Below, one piece after another: positions 29,560 through 42,822 of a stretch of 64,000 nucleotides of DNA. The notes beneath the pieces were generated by a model, which saw only the letters and a program-made list of their open reading frames with translations, was not told the origin of the DNA and did not search any database. This stretch comes from Heterocephalus glaber. Its lineage: Eukaryota; Chordata; Mammalia; Rodentia; Bathyergidae. The number at the start of each line of letters is the position of its first letter. Within the stretch, counting starts at the first letter, position 1. Made by a program: the position numbers and the translations under genes. Where the stretch lies: positions 32,644,276-32,708,275 of the forward strand of contig NW_004624730.1 of the NCBI RefSeq assembly GCF_000247695.1, written 5' to 3'.

Positions 29560-29604
<45 letters not shown>

Positions 29605-29713
29605 CAGACAGACGAGGGATGTAGCTCAGTGGTAAGGCTTCTCTGGGTTTGATCTTCAGTAAAACACACAGACACACACACATGTGCCCATACACACACA
29701 CACATACACACAC
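29440..29713 (+). mobile_element. B1-dID SINE with internal (GATA)n and terminal (CA)n
   Basis: A B1 half (CCTGTTGGTACATACCTGTAAT, GAGACTGAGGCAAGAG, CCTACCTGGGCAA) at about 29448-29550 is followed by (GATA)n/(CAGA)n at 29560-29612. Then come a dID half (GAGGGATGTAGCTCAGTGG, GGGTTTGATC) and a (CA)n-rich tail at 29663-29713. The A-rich linker and tail have both turned into microsatellites. Confidence 0.85.
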
Positions 29714-32109
29714 TTTCATGACTTTCATGATTCTTAATTTAACAAGTCCTTGGAATCTCAAAATTGGTTCAAATAAGAAATTTTCTGATCAGAGAAGAGC
29801 TAGAAATATCCTCATTTGAATTTAAGCATACAGAAAAAAGTAAAAGTGGTCTACCATTTCACAAAATGAACAGTTACCCTCTGAATCAAGAATTGACTAT
29901 AAAGCACATTCTTAATATTTAAGAAACACCTTTTTAAAATTTTTTCAAGATAAACTCAACTGATGGAAATATGAAATAAAAAGCTTGTTGACCTCATCAT
30001 ATGTTTGTCTGTTGATAACAGCAGTTCAGATGAGGGGAAATGTTATGCAAGACAAGTTTTTGAAATGTGTACTTTGTTTCTTTAACTATTTAAGTCTTCA
30101 CAGTGGGGATTATCTTATCTAAAACTAACCAAATGTTCAGATCATCTTTCTCCTTGATAGAAATATGTTTATATAAATACACCCATATACATAAACAACA
30201 CTGTCTTCATGGGTTTTGTATGAGGCCCATTACAAAATTTGAGTTGATAGAGAAATATGTGCCACATAAATGAACTTTCATGACATAGATATATAAAATA
30301 CCCCATATTTAATGGCATATAGTTTCTCATGAGGTTGGTCGTTTAGGTTGTTACATTAAAGAAGTAACTTACTGTGCTATAGCAAGTTACTCATGTTGAT
30401 CATTTCTACTTTTAATTGAATCTCCACCATCTTTAGTCAGAAATCATGCATGTGGACTACATTCAAATTTGTGTGCACCCTCCACCTCTTCACATTGACA
30501 AAAAGTCAATTTTTTTTTTCAGGAAAAGAGGGCCCACTAAGTATTTCATTCAGTGTTCCTCCTCTTTGAACACTTATTTCATGGAAGCTTTCCATACCAC
30601 ATCTCTGGGAAACTCCACTAGAATATTTCTATCAGTTCCTGGCACTATTTGATCATCTTATTAAATTTAAAAATCTTCAGTCAAATGGAAAAAATCTTAA
30701 TATTGCTGTGCTCTATTTTTTCATTAAAATTGCAGTAAAATTCTTTTAAATCAATTTTTTTTTTAAATTTCAGACATGTCTAAGTTATTTAGTGTGTGCA
30801 ACCTGTAGTCTGTGAATACCTTGAGATGATTAGATTTTCTCAAATGTTTTTTTTATTCTTAGGAGTTATGAGTGAGAAAGTCAATGACTGTTTCCAAACA
30901 TTTTGCTATTCCACTTAATGCAAAAAGAATATTTAATTATTTTTCACTAAAAAAATTTCTCCCAATTATAAACTTGACTTTTATATGAAATATTCTAAAG
31001 TTGAATTGTATGCAATCTTAAAATATAAATTAGGGAAATTGCTGGATCAAGGCCAAGGAGGTAAAAGAAAAGGAAGAAGAAATCCAATCTTTTTTCATGG
31101 ACTAATGATTTAGCTAATTAATTAACTTTTTAACAATTATGAACACAAAAAATGCACAATTAAGAGGTTAGTTAAAAGCAACAGTTGTGAAATTTACTTG
31201 TAACACCAATAAAGGTAATGGAGAAAATCTTCATTACAGAAATTTAGCTGACAATGTAAAGGGGAGAACATCATTTGTAAAGTTGAACTTGAAAACTAGT
31301 ATTTAATGTAAGCCATAAAAATCTTATCACTTGCTTGAAGGATGGCATAGGTATAATTAAATCAGCAGGATCTTTATGGTTAATGTTTAGTCTTGATAGC
31401 ACATTTATATAATGGGTGGATTTTAATCAAAGTACATAGTGTGGGAGATAGTGTTCACTTTAAAGTTAATAAAGTGGTGCACATAATTTTTATATTTTAA
31501 GCTAAAAATAATTTCTTGGCACTGTTTAGCTCAGGCAGGTACACGTGAGTTATAACTTATCACAGTTCTCTAAGGACAAAAGTACTTTTTTATTATTTTG
31601 TCATTTAAATGTTATGGCAACTTTCCAATTTTTTTAAAGATCTGGGGAGCTATTAAATTGTTCAAAATGTTTTTCCTCTCAAACCCCTGTAAAGTTAGGT
31701 CACATTTAGTTTATCTAAAAGATAAATAAACAACATTTGTTTTTGTGTGTTAACTAGATCTTAAATTTCTTATAAACAGGGCCCTTCTCTTATATTCTTG
31801 ATATTTCACAGCAATGGCCCAACTTCAGTTTTTGTTTTTTGTTGTTTTTTTCAATTACAGAACATAATGTCTCTGTTACTTGGTGGATACTAGAGTTTTA
31901 AAACATGAGACAAAATTACTAGAATATAACCATAATTTTAGTTAATTTCTAAAATTCAAAGATTAATCAGCTCTTAAGAACATTGTCCCAAAACAATGTT
32001 TACTTATTGAACAAGGGAAATATATTTCAAAGGAAGAGAATGAAGGCACTTTATTCATATATTTCAAGAACAGTGAAAGTGTTGTTGGACTGGAGTATTA
32101 ATTGTAAGA

Positions 32110-32650
32110 GGATGATGGGAAGGGGCGGGAAATGGAAAGAAAGGAGAAACAGGACAGGACCATGGAGACAAAGGCCAGAAAGATATTGTATTTAGTTGGA
32201 GAGCAAGGATAAGCCATGTAGAGTTTCTCAGCAGGAGAGGAGTAGTGATCAGAGTTAAACTTTAACCTGGCTACAGAATAGATTAACGAGTTAGATATGA
32301 TTTAGGATAAATTATATTTTGGAGAGACAAAAGGTGGGAAGAACAATTAGGAAATGAGATAATCCTTGAGATGAGGAATGAGTGTGAGGGAGTTAAATGA
32401 AGAATGCTGCTGGAAGGAAGGTGTGTCAGCCAAGCTTTTTCTCAGCAGACCACAAATGGCTATACATGAGAAAGGACATCTAAAATAAATAGAGTTCTCT
32501 ATTGGTAATTGGGACCCTTAAAGTCCTATTAGCAGAAACACTAAAATCAAGAGAGTGATAACTTAGAGGGGAAAAAGTTGGATGTTTGATACATTAAAGT
32601 GTTTGTGAGGCATAAAAATGGAGAAAGTTGACAAACTAGTGCAGATGGTA
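32110..32650 (-). repeat. L2 LINE fragment (diverged)
   Basis: AAGGATAAGCCATGTAGAG, then GCAGGAGAGGAGTAGTGATC and CCTGGCTACAGAATAGATTA, follow the antisense L2 internal order (GTAGGCC, AGCAGAGGAGTGACATGATC, CTGGCTGCTGTGTTGAGAATAGA). Confidence 0.5.
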
Positions 32651-32699
32651 CTTACCAAACTTATTAAAGCACCTTAGTAAATTAAGATTACTATTAATT

Positions 32700-32850
32700 A
32701 ATGTATCACTGATTATTTGTTAAATTCAGTTCCTGAACCCTGATTATGTTCCAAGCAATACTCTGGTTTTAGGTTCAGGAGATAATGAAATAAAAAACAA
32801 ATAGATCAAAAAAACAAATAAACAAATGAATTTACAGACATACAAATCTC
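32700..32850 (-). repeat. L2 3'-end fragment
   Basis: CCTGATTATGTTCCAAGCAATACTC, then GGAGATAATGAAAT, resembles the antisense L2 3' end. It is diverged. Confidence 0.45.
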
Positions 32851-33379
32851 TACTATTAAAGAGCTAATATTTGAAGTGGTGGAAAAGGGAGTGGGGCAGT
32901 TAGGAAAAGGAAGGAATTCAATCATATATAAAGAAATAAACAGAATAAAAGGTGATTATATATGCTCAATGAAAATAAAATTATCTCATAAAGGGATGCC
33001 TTTGAATTAATGGCTCTTTATTTAAGATGCTATTGTAGATGGATAGAATTTTAGAAATGACATTGAAAGAAACTTTCTTCCAAGTTATTTGCATGGGGGA
33101 AAGGACCTTCTGAGTGTAGATTATAACTTTTCCTTGCCCTGAACTCCTTTCAGCAAAAAATAATCTTAAAAGATACTGCAAAGTGGACTGTGATGAATAA
33201 ATTATATATTATGATGTCACTCCAAGATGATCTCTTTATTGTCTTGATCAATAATAAAATACTTTCATTTGTTTCTATCACAGAAGGTTTTTTGTGTAGA
33301 CCTAAGTGAAACTATAGTAGAAACTATATTAGAAAACATTTTAGAAAATAAGAAGCCAACTCTAGTCCTTCTGTGATAG

Positions 33380-33628
<249 letters not shown>

Positions 33629-34009
33629 TGACCTAATTTTACTATACTTTGTGGTTCCTTTAAATTGTTGCTTTAGAAGAAAAGAAAATTTATAAGTATT
33701 TAAGTGATGTATACTTGCATTCTAAGAGAATAAAACAAATATTCACATTGAGAAAATTCTATTCTACTAAGCAGATTTTAAGTTTCAAAGAAAGCTGAGA
33801 GCAATAGAAGTAAAGACATGAGGTATGTAAAGAGGTGAGAGTTGAGGCTATAACAAAAGTTTGTTCACAAGTGAAGAAAATAAGGAAAAAAAGAGCAAGA
33901 AATAAACGTCAACTACAACCAATTTTAGAGAGCCAGAGAAATAAAAAGATACAGAAGGGTATAATTTTTTAAAAGATCTACTAAGTGCCTATTAAATCAA
34001 TTAAATGAT

Positions 34010-34150
34010 GCAACAATCTTAACAGGTGGGTACTAGTCATATTTCCATTTTTAAATTAAGACAAATATAGGTACATAAAATGTTTGTGCAAGGATACAAA
34101 GCTGGCAACTGGTGGGATCTGCATGTGAGTTCAAGCAGGCTCCCTAGCCC
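34010..34150 (+). mobile_element. MIR SINE fragment
   Basis: TTTCCATTTTTAAATTAAGACA, TGCAAGGATACAAAGC and CAACTGGTGGGATCTGCATG follow the MIR 3' half (CCATTTTACAGATGAGG, AGGTCACACAGC, AGAGCTGGGATT). Confidence 0.65.
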
Positions 34151-34328
34151 TTTTCTAGTCACTACATCATAGATAAATATTAAAAATAATCATAACACAT
34201 GACATTCTCATGCAACTGGAGCTCAGAATGTGGGGGATAAATGTAGTTTATCAAGAAAGCTCCAGGAGGAAAAAAGATACTGTGTGTGTCTATGCATGCA
34301 TGCGCCCGCTCCCGTGTGTGCATGTGTG

Positions 34329-34351
34329 GTGTGTGTGTGTGTGTGTGTGTT
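34329..34351. repeat. (GT)n microsatellite
   Basis: About 11 GT units, preceded by imperfect GT/GC-rich sequence from 34280. Confidence 0.95.
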
Positions 34352-34688
34352 GGAAATAAAGAGAAACTGTGAACCAGTGTCTTATGAAGGGTCTGGAAAT
34401 ATAAAATGCATGCCAGAATAAAAATATTGATCATTTTCAAATCTCAGAATATCAAATTAATCAGACTTGATTCAGGTAAAACCATCCAACAGAACAAGGC
34501 ATGATTTCGGGATTGTCTGATCTGACGGACTCATTGGAGATATTAAGAGCCAGGTGCAGATAATATCTAAGTCAATACCAAGGCACATCAGCAAAGAAGG
34601 CTCTGTCGGTCCAGGCTTTCCAAACTGTAAATGAAGAAGAATAACAGTTTCTTTCATCATCTATCCAATTTAATGTTCTCCCATGTAG

Positions 34689-35126
<438 letters not shown>

Positions 35127-35334
35127 TAATCATTTATTTAAAGACTTTTGAGAAAAGACTTATATGAAATAACCAATAAGTGGGAATAGAAAATGGAAAA
35201 TATGTCAGGAGAAATTGGATTGTAAATATAGTAACCATAGGATTCAATATAGTAGATAGAGTTGAATACCATTCTCTCAAGTTTCAAAAGAAGCCAAGAA
35301 GAAGAAACACTGAATGTTATTTCAACAGAAAGGA

Positions 35335-35336
<2 letters not shown>

Positions 35337-35382
<46 letters not shown>
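35337..35382. repeat. (AT)n microsatellite
   Basis: 23 perfect AT units immediately before a B1 element. Confidence 0.97.
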
Positions 35383-35383
<1 letters not shown>

Positions 35384-35385
<2 letters not shown>

Positions 35386-35510
35386 TCTTGTAGTATCTGC
35401 ATGTAATCCCAGCACTTTGGAAAGCTGAAGTAGGAGAATCTAAATTTGAGCCAAGCTCAGCCTAGCAAGGGAATTTAGTGACTTAGTGAGACCTTGGAAG
35501 GGAGGACCAA
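35384..35510 (+). mobile_element. B1 SINE (diverged)
   Basis: GTATCTGCATGTAATCCCAG, CACTTTGGAAAGCTGAAG and TTTGAGCCAAGCTCAGCCTAG, then GTGAGACCTTGGAAGG, follow the B1 order. Confidence 0.8.
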
Positions 35511-35648
35511 GAAAGGGAAGGGAAAGAAAGAATCACTGAAATAAATTTCTTATCTTTGAAAAGATTCCCCACAAAAGGATTATTTCAGGGTTTTTAGTTA
35601 GTATAATGAGTAGGACCCTCAGTTTCCCCACAAGTGAGACAATTTGGT

Positions 35649-35660
35649 GGGGGGGGGGGG
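35649..35660. repeat. G12 homopolymer
   Basis: Twelve consecutive G residues; the length may be unreliable in an assembly. Confidence 0.9.
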
Positions 35661-35799
35661 ACAGTCATCGGCGTAAACCACAAGCATAATATATTAAGCC
35701 ATAGTTGTTCATAGTCACAGAGTTAGGGTCTGGAAGTGATGTGGCACCAGTGTGTGGCTTTATAATTGGCCTATTTAGTGCACTCGCAGAAGTGTTAAT

Positions 35800-35935
35800 C
35801 AATGGCACATCATTTACAATCTTATTTACCCTTCCATTCATTCTTGCATTCAGTAAAATCTTTTGTGAGAGCTTTGCTATGAGTTTGGCTATTCTAAGTG
35901 TTGCAGATATAAGAACAAACCTTCCATTAAAGATG
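35800..35935 (-). repeat. L2 3'-end fragment
   Basis: CCTTCCATTCATTCTTGCATTC, then GAGAGCTTTGCTATGAG and AAGAACAAACCTTCC, is weakly like the antisense L2 3' end. Confidence 0.4.
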
Positions 35936-35954
35936 TAATCTTTTAATGATCTGA

Positions 35955-36345
35955 GTAAGAATTACTCACAAAACAGTATACACACAGTGGAGTGCTACTC
36001 TGCTATAAAGAAAGATAAACTTGAGTCGTTTGTAGGAAAATGGATACACTGTGAGAACATAATGTTAAGTGAAATTTACACACAAGCTTAAATATCACAT
36101 GGTATCTTTTATATGAGAAACCCAAATTATAAAGAGCAAAATAAAAGATAGATTTAAGGAAGTAGGAAGATAGATCTTTCTTTCATTGGAAGGTGATCAA
36201 GAGATGGAGAGAGGGGGGTGGGAGGGGAGGAAAAGGGTATGAAAAAAGGAATTGAGATGAGTTATGTACATGTGCCAACTCCCCACAAGGAAGGTAAATA
36301 TTGTGTACTGCAAACATGTATAGTACTAATAAAAATAAATAAATA
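35955..36345 (+). mobile_element. old L1 3' end
   Basis: GTATACACACAGTGGAGTGC, CTCTGCTATAAAGAAAGATAAAC, GGAAAATGGATACACTG and AATGTTAAGTGAAAT match the L1 ORF2 C-terminal region. A polypurine 3'UTR and TACTAATAAAAATAAATAAAT follow. Confidence 0.85.
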
Positions 36346-37599
36346 CCTAAAATGTCTAGTAAACACCATGTGCAAAGAGAAAATAAGGATTTCCATAAGA
36401 GTGGAGGAATGATTTTCTTGAAGCAACAAATAGTGGTGAAGATGAGATTGAGTTGCTTTTTTCAACCATGAAGTAGCTCACATCTGTGAGAGAATGACCA
36501 CAATCTACTTGAGGTTATGAAGAAACAAGATGTTCCTAGGATAGAACCCGGTATCTCAAAGAACACTCATGGAGTGGAAGAGGATATGGGGTTATTTGTT
36601 CACCACAGAAATGTTGAATTAGAAGGAGAAAGGAGCACACTGGTGATTGTATCAGAGAAGAGGAAGGATCAGAACAGTATAGAGAGATGATAACAAATTG
36701 ATCAGTTTGAGGCCTGGGAGATTACAGCAGCTGAAAGTTGCCAAAAGAATGAATCCCAACCCAATCCTAAGAGACGGTAGGCATATTGCTGCTTCTTTGA
36801 ATGCTGAGGTGTTTTGATTTGGTTTGGTTTGCTTTGGATTTTTTTTACTAATGCTAGACATTTTGCATTTTACCTCTTTGTGTCCTGGATGGTTTTTGTT
36901 TTCCTGCAAATATTCTTGAGCTTTATTCTCAGTTAAATTCCTTAGACATCATTTGATTCTTTTGAGTCTTGGTTTTTACATCATGACAGGTAGGACTTGA
37001 ATAGTCCTCAGAGTAGGGACCATTATTCCCCACTCCTGAGGCAAAACCTTAAGGTGTGAATCTTGAAGTTTTCCATTCTTGTCCTGTGTGAGTACAAGAC
37101 CTGTTATCTCTGATCCTTTTGGGGAGTCTTTCCCTAGCCTTGGACACTTTACACACACCACTCCAGCCTATACAAGCTGAATACTTAGTATTCAGCTGTG
37201 ATTTCTGAGGTTCTCTGTCTTTGAGAATTTCTCCTCTTTAGTACCCTGTCCCTGGTGTCCTTGCACCATCAGCTTCTCCTCAGAGTTCCCCAGGCTTCCA
37301 CTGAGTTTCCCCTCCCTATATTTTGATCTGAAAACTTCAGAGGACCAGAATAGTTGCTTATCCTTACCATTACATTCATAGGTACTAGGACCGAACCCTA
37401 AGGGATCTCAAAAGAATCCCTTGACTTTTGGCAACAATCATTCAAACCAGGTCTGATGTGAGTCTGTTTGCTAAGAACAGTAAGTAAGCTAAATATAGCA
37501 ATTGCAGATGGCTTCCTTGGCGATCTAGTTCTCCAGCTGGCTGGTCCTACCTGTCTATCTTTAGAAAAACATTTACATAAGCTTTTCATCACCTCTGTA

Positions 37600-37690
37600 T
37601 GTCGTTCATTCATTCCCCTGACATTTATTGACCATTTGACATGTGCCAGACTCTTGTCACTCACTAATCAAAACTGTGTTCTTTTCAGAG
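37600..37690 (-). repeat. L2 3'-end fragment
   Basis: ATTCATTCCCCTGACATTTATTG, then ACCATTTGACATGTGCCAGAC, matches the antisense L2 3' end. Confidence 0.6.
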
Positions 37691-37870
37691 CATTTATAAA
37701 TATTATTTATCTTCCTAATCTGGGCAGTAGTTGTCAGTTGCCATTATCTGAATTATTATGGTGATTTTTATATAAAAGGTTAATTACTTGGTTAACATGG
37801 TCTTTTGCATAGGTTTATGTATAAATTTAGAAATTATAAACATCATATTTCTATTTTACTAATGTCCTAG

Positions 37871-38292
<422 letters not shown>

Positions 38293-38369
38293 GTGTGGTG
38301 TGGGACCTACAGGCCAGAGTATGCAGTCAACTCCATTAAAACAGATGTGCACAGTCCAGGCAATTTCAG
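38293..38369 (+). CDS. MME: neprilysin (MME) coding exon with catalytic H712, residues 693-718
   Basis: A 77-bp exon, phase 0 to 2, acceptor CCTCTAG and donor AG|GTATGT. It encodes [14 protein letters not shown], then TDVHSPGNF and two bases of R718. C695 (paired with C88) and H712 (transition-state stabilising) are present. The R718 codon, which binds the substrate carbonyl, is split by the next intron and is completed as AGG. Confidence 0.98.
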
Positions 38370-38507
38370 GTATGTAGGTTTGAGCCAGGGTGCTTCAACA
38401 TTAACTCCATTGCTCCCACATTTGGAATTTGGCCTTTTGTAATCTGATTCTATAACATTTGAGAATCTGATGCAACTTAACATGCTGTCTCAAAATGAAG
38501 AATAAAA

Positions 38508-38575
38508 AGGACTGGAAATGTAGCTCAGCACCGAGGCTCTGGGTTCAATCTCTAGTACCAGAACAAAACAAGCAA
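38508..38575 (+). mobile_element. ID-like SINE (diverged)
   Basis: GGACTGGAAATGTAGCTCAGC, then CTCTGGGTTCAATCTC and AGTACC, is followed by an A-rich tail. Confidence 0.75.
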
Positions 38576-40009
38576 AATTATTCACTCTAAAACTGTTTAT
38601 TGTATGCCTAATCTCTGCATAATGTAAGCTACATTTAGTTCTGCGAGTACGTATTAAAAATTTCTTTGTTTAAAATGCATTCCTTACCTTCTTGCCTTAA
38701 TATGGTATCCTGAGTCATAACTAATTTTTTGATGAGATAGGCTATTGTTATGATCACTAATGAAGACTTTGGTATTTATTAATTTAGTGAAATCTTCTAA
38801 AGCTGTTGTATGTATAACTCTTTATTGGCATACCAGTGGTGATACTTTTTCATTTATTGTGGCTTTTTATTGGGTTTTCCTGTATGTTTGTTTTTGCCCT
38901 AATACTAGATATTACTTCATCTCTGTGCCTCAGTTTCTTGACATATAAAATGCTGGTTAAATTATTGTGAGAGCTGCTGGAGGATTAATGTTAATGCATG
39001 TGAAGTGCCTATTACAAATATGCATTTGAAAATAGTACTAGGATTATTTCTAGATTAGAGATTTGAACAGAATAAAAACCTTGTAGAAAAATTATTTCCA
39101 TATCACCTAAGAGTCAAGTGCTTTATCTTGCTCATTTCTTATATTCAGCACAGTTCACGATATCAATAATTGATTAGTGGTTAAGTGATACACAAGTTAG
39201 TAGGTAACTGTTTTCTACCCCCCAAATTTGAACTGAACAACATTGATTATAAATATGTGAGTTATTTGTGTCTTTAATTTTTTTTGGCTCTGTTTCCAAA
39301 GATAACTCTCTGACTATTTTTCATTCATAATAACAGAAGTATGTGTGTGTGTTTTTAAGGGTAAATGAATGCCAATCTTTTGTCAAGGAAACTATTATTT
39401 TCCCTGGAGGTAAAAGGATTTCCTTGGCAAAAGATTGAGGTTACATTTAGTTTTGGAAACAGGCTGTTTCCTGGCTATACAAAGTAAAACAGTTTTTAAA
39501 GAACTTTAAAAACTAATAGACGTTCAGAAAGCAAAAATTGTGCTTGGTGGTGGATATAAAAAATACTTCCAAAATAGAGAATTTGTAATTTTATGCTTAA
39601 ATAACAATAATATTGAAAACAAAAGCCAAAATATTCTTGATGTAAAGATAAAATCTATAAAACTATAATTTTTATGTCTAATCTATGATTGTTTCACTCT
39701 TCCTAAAACCATATCTACTTTAATATAAACCTTTAAAACCTTCAAAAGTTAAAACACAAAACATTTCCCAATGAATATGCTAGAAATTAAATCCATGATT
39801 TAAACATTGCCTTCTTTTTGGAAACCTAGTTTTTAGTTGGCCATGATCACATAAGAACACTTCCTATATAATCAACAAATGTGTTTACATTATTTAGATA
39901 TAATAATTCTACATTATATATGTAAGGGTCTCATGATTTTTTAAAGCATGTTAAAGTAAACAAAAATTATTTAAATACTTCTGTTGCCCAGTATTATCTC
40001 CCACACATG

Positions 40010-40225
40010 GAAAAAAAGCACCTGATAGAAACCCAAATATAAATTAAGAGCAAAATAAAAGATCAATAATAGGAAAAAAGAAGATAGATCCTTTGTAAAA
40101 GGGAAGGGGACCAAAAGATAGGGCAGGGGTGAGATGATGGAAAGAATTAAGATGTGTTATTTACGAGTTCCAGCTCCACAAGAGGAATGTAATCAATATG
40201 TACTGATAAAAAAAAAAACCCCTGA
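40010..40225 (+). mobile_element. old L1 3' tail
   Basis: AACCCAAATATAAATTAAGAGC, GAAGATAGATCCTTTG, a purine-rich block and GTACTGATAAAAA correspond in order to the old L1 tail at 36.12-36.34 kb (AACCCAAATTATAAAGAGC, GAAGATAGATC). Confidence 0.65.
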
Positions 40226-40549
40226 AAAAATAAAAGTAAGATCCAAGTTGCTCCATCAAAGAAAAAAAACTATCACCACTAACAAGTCAAGTAATGCCTT
40301 TCCCAGCTTAACTTCCAATGTTTTTAAAAGAATATTCTTTCTAGTATTTTATAAAGACATCTTCAACTAAATATACTCTTGTTTTTTTCTAATAATTTAG
40401 CATGCTTAAGCTAACCTCTCATGTTTTCTCTGCTTACTTTAAATATTAACACTGGTTCCTGATATTTTGGTGAGCTTTTTAGAATTCTTGTTAGCTTCTA
40501 TTAGTATTTAGTACTTACTAAATATCTCTTCCACCTTTTTTTTCCTTTT

Positions 40550-40722
40550 TCATGGTGCTGAGCATTAAACATAGGGACTTCCACATACTAGCAAATGGTA
40601 GGCACATGCTCTGCCATTGAGCTATACCTCCCAGCCTCACTTGTTTTTTCCATTACTGGGGATTGAACCCAGGGCCTCAACATGCTAGGCAAGTGCCCTA
40701 CACTGAGCTGTATCACCAGCCC
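40550..40722 (-). mobile_element. two adjacent antisense ID-like units
   Basis: The first unit is GGTGCTGAGCATTAAACATAG, then CTCTGCCATTGAGCTATACC. The second is TACTGGGGATTGAACCCAGG, then CACTGAGCTGTATCACCAGCCC. They are reverse ID/dID monomers in tandem. Confidence 0.75.
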
Positions 40723-41964
40723 TAATCTCTTCAGGACTATATAGTGGAATATACACTCATCATTGTGGCTTTGCTCTGAAAGAATCATACCAATTAGCTA
40801 ATGATAAAGATGAGTAATTTATTTATGAATGAAGCCAGTTAAATTTGTACCCAAATAATTCACTTAAAAGAAGTAGTAATAGGTTTTCAATGGACCTATT
40901 AGTAGTAAAAACTTTATTCACTAATTTAAATATCCAGTTACTTGTAGGCAGAAGTAATCCAATATGTTGGAGATCAAAATATTCATTCTTGGTCACTGGA
41001 TGTTCAATTCCATCTCTTAAATGTTTTTAATGCATTTTTCATTTTCCAAGGCAATAAACACGGCAGCACAACACATGATTTTGTGTAATGTAGTAAAAAT
41101 TTCCAACAAGCCACCTTAAGAAATAATGAAAATATTTACATTTTGTTACTAAACATGCAAATGCAAGAGCTACAGAGCTTTAATATAGCTTGAAATTCAT
41201 GTAGTACTGTATATATTAATGAAACATCTCACTTTTTGAGAAGGGATTCATTGTATAAATAATGTATCCACGTTCCAAATTTGTATTCATATCACCCATC
41301 CAAAGATTTAATGTTATTAACACCAAACATTAATTAGAAACCCATGTAAGTCTGTGAACCCCTAGTGTGTTGACCTAATTATTCAGAATCAAATTATTTG
41401 AGTGAAGTATTGGGTGGAAAAAGGAGATGGAATGGAGATGGGGAGCTGCATGTGTATCAGGCAGAGGGTTTCTGTGTCCATAATTTCCAGTGATGTTCTC
41501 CAAAAACTTTTTTGTCTATTTGTTTTGTTTCAAAATTAAGAGAAATATAAAATTACGTCATAGGTCTGGGCTTTTCTACCCAAGCATTTGTTTCCATATG
41601 ACTAAATCAAAAACAATCCTTTGGGAAACTTTTAATAAACTAAAAGCAAAAACTGCAGTTTTCCAGTTCTTTCTCACACATACTCTGAAAAGCAGGGAGC
41701 TTGTTCCACAGCATGAGGAAGGTTCGGGCCCCTATGATTACTCTCTTGAGCCAGTTACTAGTGCTTCCTGAATTGGGCTGAGGATTGGAGTAAATGGATC
41801 AAAACTTCTCTCTGCTTTAGGCTCTTAGGTCTAGAACCTAAAAAATCTAAAGACCAATAAAAATTACTAATGCCTTTTGATTCTTATATATACAGTAATT
41901 TGGCTACATTTATAGGAGTAAAGTTGGTTTGTTTGCTTACTTGTTTCTTTGTTTCTTTGTTTGT

Positions 41965-42120
41965 TTGGCTCATGAACAACAGAAATGTATTTTTCATAGT
42001 TCTGGAGGTAGAAGTTCGAGATGAGGCACCAGCATAGGTTGTGATGAGTGCTGTCTTCCCAGTTGCAAAGCACAGATCTTCTCACTGTGTCTTCACATGA
42101 TCAAAGGAATGAACTTGTTT
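41965..42120 (-). mobile_element. MLT1-type LTR 3' half
   Basis: Read in reverse it contains TGAAGACACAGTGAGAAG, then CTTCTACCTCCAGAACTATG, ACATTTCTGTTGTTCATGAG. This is the MLT1 3' region (GAGGACACAGCGAGAAGG, CCTCCAGAACTGTGAG, TTTCTGTTGTT). Confidence 0.7.
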
Positions 42121-42249
42121 GTGAACATGTCGGGTCTAAGAAATGGACACGATAAATCAAATTAAACCAGGCTCTATGCTCATAGCCTAAGATAGAAGGT
42201 AGAAAGTTAAATTTCAGTAGTTTCTCAGTATACTACAATACTTTCTAGG

Positions 42250-42822
42250 GTTATATAGGAGTCCTCCACCAAAACCTCATGTGTTTGGAAGGGGAGTAGA
42301 TCATGGGCACACCATACTCATCAGTGGATTAACCCAATGATGATGAGTTCATAGCTGATTTGGTGTTAGGAGCTGAGACCTGGTCTGAAGGAGAAGTTAA
42401 CTGGGCAGTGAGCTGGAGAAGTCTGTCTCCTTCACTCACTCCTCCTTTCTTGTCTCTGCTTCCTGGCCACCATGATGTCAGCAGCTTCCCTCCACCTAGG
42501 CCCTTCCACCTTGCTATTTCTGCCTTAGAACGGACTATGAACTGAAATCTTTAAAAAACCATGAGACAAGGGAAAAGAAAAAAATATGAGAAAATGAAAA
42601 AATAGAAACAAAGTCTCTGTAAATAGGGAAGGGTGGAGGGAGTGAAAGGAGGGCAGGAAAAAAATAAGAACTAAGATGCATCATGTAAAGGTACAAGATC
42701 CCAACAATGAATGTAACTGTATTTTATACCTAAAATGTACCAATAAATTAAAAAAACAAAACAAAAAAACATGAGGCAAAATAAGCCTCTCTTCTTTTAC
42801 ATTGGATCCTCACAGTCTGAGG
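42250..42822 (+). mobile_element. MaLR (ORR1/MT-like) LTR, split by an L1 tail
   Basis: CCTCATGTGTTTGGAAGGGG, AGCTGATTTGGTGTTAGGAG, CTGCTTCCTGGCCACCATGA, CTTCCACCTTGCTATTTCTGCC and GGACTATGAACTGAAATC follow rodent MaLR LTR order. The expected continuation CATGAGGCAAAATAAGCC appears only after an inserted L1 tail. Confidence 0.75.
42556..42768 (+). mobile_element. L1 3' tail nested in the MaLR LTR
   Basis: It has the same tail signature as at 7.3 and 12.1 kb (GTCTCTGTAAATAGGG, CATCATGTAAAGG, ACCTAAAATGTACC), with AATAAA at 42742-42747 and an A-rich end. Similar sequence on both sides (CCATGAGACAA and ACATGAGGCAA) is the target-site duplication. Confidence 0.8.

Noticed and set aside
29560..29612. 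regular short repeats resembling an array
   Set aside because: A plain GATA microsatellite inside a SINE; CRISPR arrays do not occur in this kind of genome.
36976..37340. GC-richer stretch with ORFs, considered as an alternative MME exon
   Set aside because: Human MME has no residues missing between the flanking exons (R660|A661), and no in-phase splice pair is evident.
37468..37764. 98-codon ORF, plus strand
   Set aside because: Overlaps an L2-like fragment and an open frame on the other strand; no protein family recognised.
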